Under the pieces are notes generated by a model that saw nothing but the letters and a program-made list of their open reading frames with translations, was not told the origin of the DNA and made no database searches. Shown piece after piece: positions 22,947 through 24,892 of a stretch of 24,892 nt of DNA. Source of the stretch: Gemmatimonadota bacterium (lineage in GTDB: Bacteria; ARS69); NCBI GenBank assembly GCA_020431545.1, contig JAGQIB010000039.1, forward strand, positions 1 to 24,892, given 5' to 3'. Numbering within the stretch: position 1 is the stretch's first letter; each line of letters opens with the position of its first letter. Position numbers and translations under genes: made by a program.

Positions 22947-24821
22947 TTGCATCGTTCGCTCTTCGACTCCGCCGGCCCGCCCGCCGCGATCCCCCGCGGC
23001 GCCGACCCGGGAACCCTCCTGCACGACGTGTTCGGCTTCGCCGGCTTCCGCGGCGAGCAGGAGGCGATCGTCACGCACGTGGTGGCGGGCGGCGATGCGC
23101 TCGTCCTGATGCCCACGGGCAGCGGGAAGTCCCTGTGCTACCAGCTTCCGGCGCTCGTGCGCGACGGCGTGGCGATCGTGGTCAGTCCGCTGATCGCGCT
23201 CATGGAGGATCAGGTCATGGCGCTGCGCCAGCTCGGGATCCGCGCCGCGTACCTGAACTCGAGCCTGGAGGCCGAGGAGCAACGTCGCGTGCGGCGCGAG
23301 GTTGCGGCGGGCGAGATCGACCTGCTCTACGTGGCCCCCGAGCGCCTGCTCATGGACTCGTTCCTGGAGTTCCTGGGCACGCTCCCGCTCGCGCTGTTCG
23401 CGATCGACGAGGCGCATTGCGTGTCCCAGTGGGGGCACGACTTCCGGCCCGAGTACCTGCAGCTCGCGATCCTGCACGAACGCTGGCCGGAGATCCCCCG
23501 TATCGCGCTCACGGCGACCGCGGATCCGCCCACGCGGCGTGAGATCGTCGCGAAGCTCGCGCTGGAGGACGCGCGCCAGTTCATCGCGGGGTTCGATCGC
23601 CCGAACATCCGCTACCGCGTCGTCCCGAAGGACAGCGCCACCACGCAGCTCATCCGCTTCCTGCGCGACGAGCATCCGCAGGATTCCGGCATCGTCTACT
23701 GCCTGTCGCGCAAGCGCGTGGAAGACACGGCCGCGAAGCTCGTGACCGAGGGCTGGAACGCGGCGCCGTACCACGCCGGCCTGGACGCGGAGACGCGGCG
23801 CGAGAATCAACGTCGATTCGTGCGGGACGAGGTCGACATCGTGGTCGCCACGGTGGCGTTCGGCATGGGCATCGACAAGCCGGACGTGCGCTTCGTGTAC
23901 CACCTGGATCCGCCCAAGAGCCTGGAGGCGTACTACCAGGAGACGGGCCGGGCGGGCCGCGACGGTCTCCCGGCGAACGCCATGATGACCTGGGGCCTCG
24001 CCGACGTGGCGCAGCTCCGCCGCTTCATCACCGAGGGCGAGGCGTCGTCCGAGCGTCAGCGGGTGGAGCACCACAAGCTGAACGCGCTGCTCGGCTTCTG
24101 TGAAACGTCGCGTTGCCGGCGTCAGGTGCTGCTCTCGTACTTCGGGGAGACGGATTCGCCGCCCTGCGGGAACTGCGACACGTGCCTCACGCCGCCGGAG
24201 ACGTTCGACGGCACGGTCGTCGCGCAGAAGGCGATGTCCGCGGTGGTCCGCACCGGCGAACGTTTCGGGCAGGGCCACCTGATCGACGTGCTTCTCGGGA
24301 ACACGAACGAGCGCATCACGCGCTTCGGGCACGACCGCCTGCCGACGTTCGGCGTGGGCGGCGAACTCGACAAGCGTGGCTGGCAGTCCGTGTTCCGGCA
24401 GCTGGTGGCGGCGGGGCTGCTCGCGGTGGATCTCGATGGCTACGGCGGGCTCTCGCTCGCGGAGGAAGCGGCGCCGGTCCTGAGGGGCGAGCGCACGGTG
24501 GAGCTGCGCCGCGATCCGCACCCCGAGCGCGGGAGCGGGCGCAAGCGCGGCGGTCGCTCGGGCCGCGGCGGAAGCGCGGCGGCCGGCCTGACCGACGAGG
24601 CGGATCGCACGCTGTTCGAGGCGCTCCGTCAGCGCCGCCTGGAGCTCGCGCGCGAGGCGAACATCGCGCCGTTCATGGTCTTCCCGGACCGCACGCTGCT
24701 GGAGATGGTGGCCGCGCGGCCCACGTCGCGGCGGGAGCTCGGAGAGTTGCACGGGGTAGGGCAGGTGAAGCTGGATCGATTCGGGGAGGAGTTTCTCGGG
24801 GTGATCCGGCAGGTCGGCTGA
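22947..24821 (+). CDS. recQ: ATP-dependent DNA helicase RecQ
   Basis: A 624-residue protein from TTG 22947, chosen for the GGAGG site five bases upstream and a length close to E. coli RecQ (609). The open frame upstream is a shadow of the divergent permease. Helicase motifs run in order: Walker A MPTGSGKSLCYQ (Lys61), DEAH box AIDEAHCVSQWGHDFRP (Asp154-His157), ALTATA, and motif VI YYQETGRAGRDG. The RQC zinc cysteines are Cys390, Cys407, Cys410 and Cys413, with the same spacing as E. coli Cys380/397/400/403; Cys385 is extra. A basic glycine-rich linker (~residues 518-550) precedes a C-terminal HRDC domain ending LHGVGQVKLDRFGEEFL. RecQ unwinds DNA 3' to 5' in recombination and fork repair. 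All key residues are intact. Confidence 0.97.
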   Translation: MHRSLFDSAGPPAAIPRGADPGTLLHDVFGFAGFRGEQEAIVTHVVAGGDALVLMPTGSGKSLCYQLPALVRDGVAIVVSPLIALMEDQVMALRQLGIRAAYLNSSLEAEEQRRVRREVAAGEIDLLYVAPERLLMDSFLEFLGTLPLALFAIDEAHCVSQWGHDFRPEYLQLAILHERWPEIPRIALTATADPPTRREIVAKLALEDARQFIAGFDRPNIRYRVVPKDSATTQLIRFLRDEHPQDSGIVYCLSRKRVEDTAAKLVTEGWNAAPYHAGLDAETRRENQRRFVRDEVDIVVATVAFGMGIDKPDVRFVYHLDPPKSLEAYYQETGRAGRDGLPANAMMTWGLADVAQLRRFITEGEASSERQRVEHHKLNALLGFCETSRCRRQVLLSYFGETDSPPCGNCDTCLTPPETFDGTVVAQKAMSAVVRTGERFGQGHLIDVLLGNTNERITRFGHDRLPTFGVGGELDKRGWQSVFRQLVAAGLLAVDLDGYGGLSLAEEAAPVLRGERTVELRRDPHPERGSGRKRGGRSGRGGSAAAGLTDEADRTLFEALRQRRLELAREANIAPFMVFPDRTLLEMVAARPTSRRELGELHGVGQVKLDRFGEEFLGVIRQVG

Positions 24822-24892
24822 TCCGGCCCGTGCGCCAGGCACGACCCGGCCCACTCGCCTTCCGCGTCAGTCCTACATCTTCCCCTCCGCCA
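24822..24892. other. Downstream flank of recQ, no gene seen
   Basis: The last 71 bp hold no supportable gene. A 5-bp hairpin (CGTGC 24829-24833 with GCACG 24839-24843) is present, but it is too small and lacks a T-tract, so I do not call it a terminator. Confidence 0.5.

Noticed and set aside
22317..24854. Minus-strand frame (845 codons) opposite recQ, running into the permease
   Set aside because: recQ is complete with all motifs, and the permease is read in a different minus-strand frame. No recognisable domain is present in this one.

Overview
The window is high-GC DNA (roughly two-thirds G+C by eye) from a Gram-negative, diderm bacterium. It carries lipoproteins, a predicted outer-membrane barrel, a TolC/RND pump and large c-type cytochromes. 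Ribosome sites are GGAG/AAGG-like, genes are packed with 4-bp ATGA/GTGA overlaps, and TTG starts are used. I cannot place the species. Poorly sampled high-GC diderm phyla with multihaem respiration (Gemmatimonadota-, Eisenbacteria-, Krumholzibacteriota- or Myxococcota-like) are guesses only. I see no mobile element, CRISPR array, tRNA or rRNA.

Layout. (1) 1-1100: 3' part of typA/bipA. (2) 1133-5286: tightly coupled four-gene operon of a C39-like papain-fold peptidase, a RimK-type ATP-grasp ligase with an RLAN-like N-terminus, a GCS2-family carboxylate-amine ligase and an N-formylglutamate-amidohydrolase-like protein. Together they look like a make-and-trim pathway for an unknown glutamate-type amide or small peptide. 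(3) 5510-14156: six genes, five of them for haem or barrel proteins of extracytoplasmic electron transfer plus a b-type cytochrome. These are a 9-site c-type lipoprotein, an 11-haem membrane-anchored cytochrome, a b-type integral membrane cytochrome, a 21-haem lipoprotein, a beta-barrel porin candidate and a 16-haem secreted cytochrome. A strong hairpin separates the first gene from the other five, which are nearly all translationally coupled. (4) 14314-20236: TolC-like / periplasmic adaptor / RND pump operon. (5) 20264-22807, minus strand: LysE/RhtB exporter and an SLC13-type permease with TrkA-C domains. (6) 22947-24821: recQ, divergent from the permease.

The most interesting part is region 3. 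I count 56 CXXCH motifs plus one CX4CH in four proteins. Read together, quinol could be oxidised by the b-type cytochrome and the anchored 11-haem protein, which resemble a split version of Geobacter CbcL. Electrons would then pass to large periplasmic and outer-membrane cytochromes flanking a barrel, as in porin-cytochrome conduits (Mtr/Omb type), and perhaps end on the 9-site lipoprotein at the surface. The motifs, signal peptides and gene coupling are visible in the sequence. The electron path, the sidedness of each cytochrome and the terminal acceptor are inference. Region 2 is the second lead: its families are known but its product is not.
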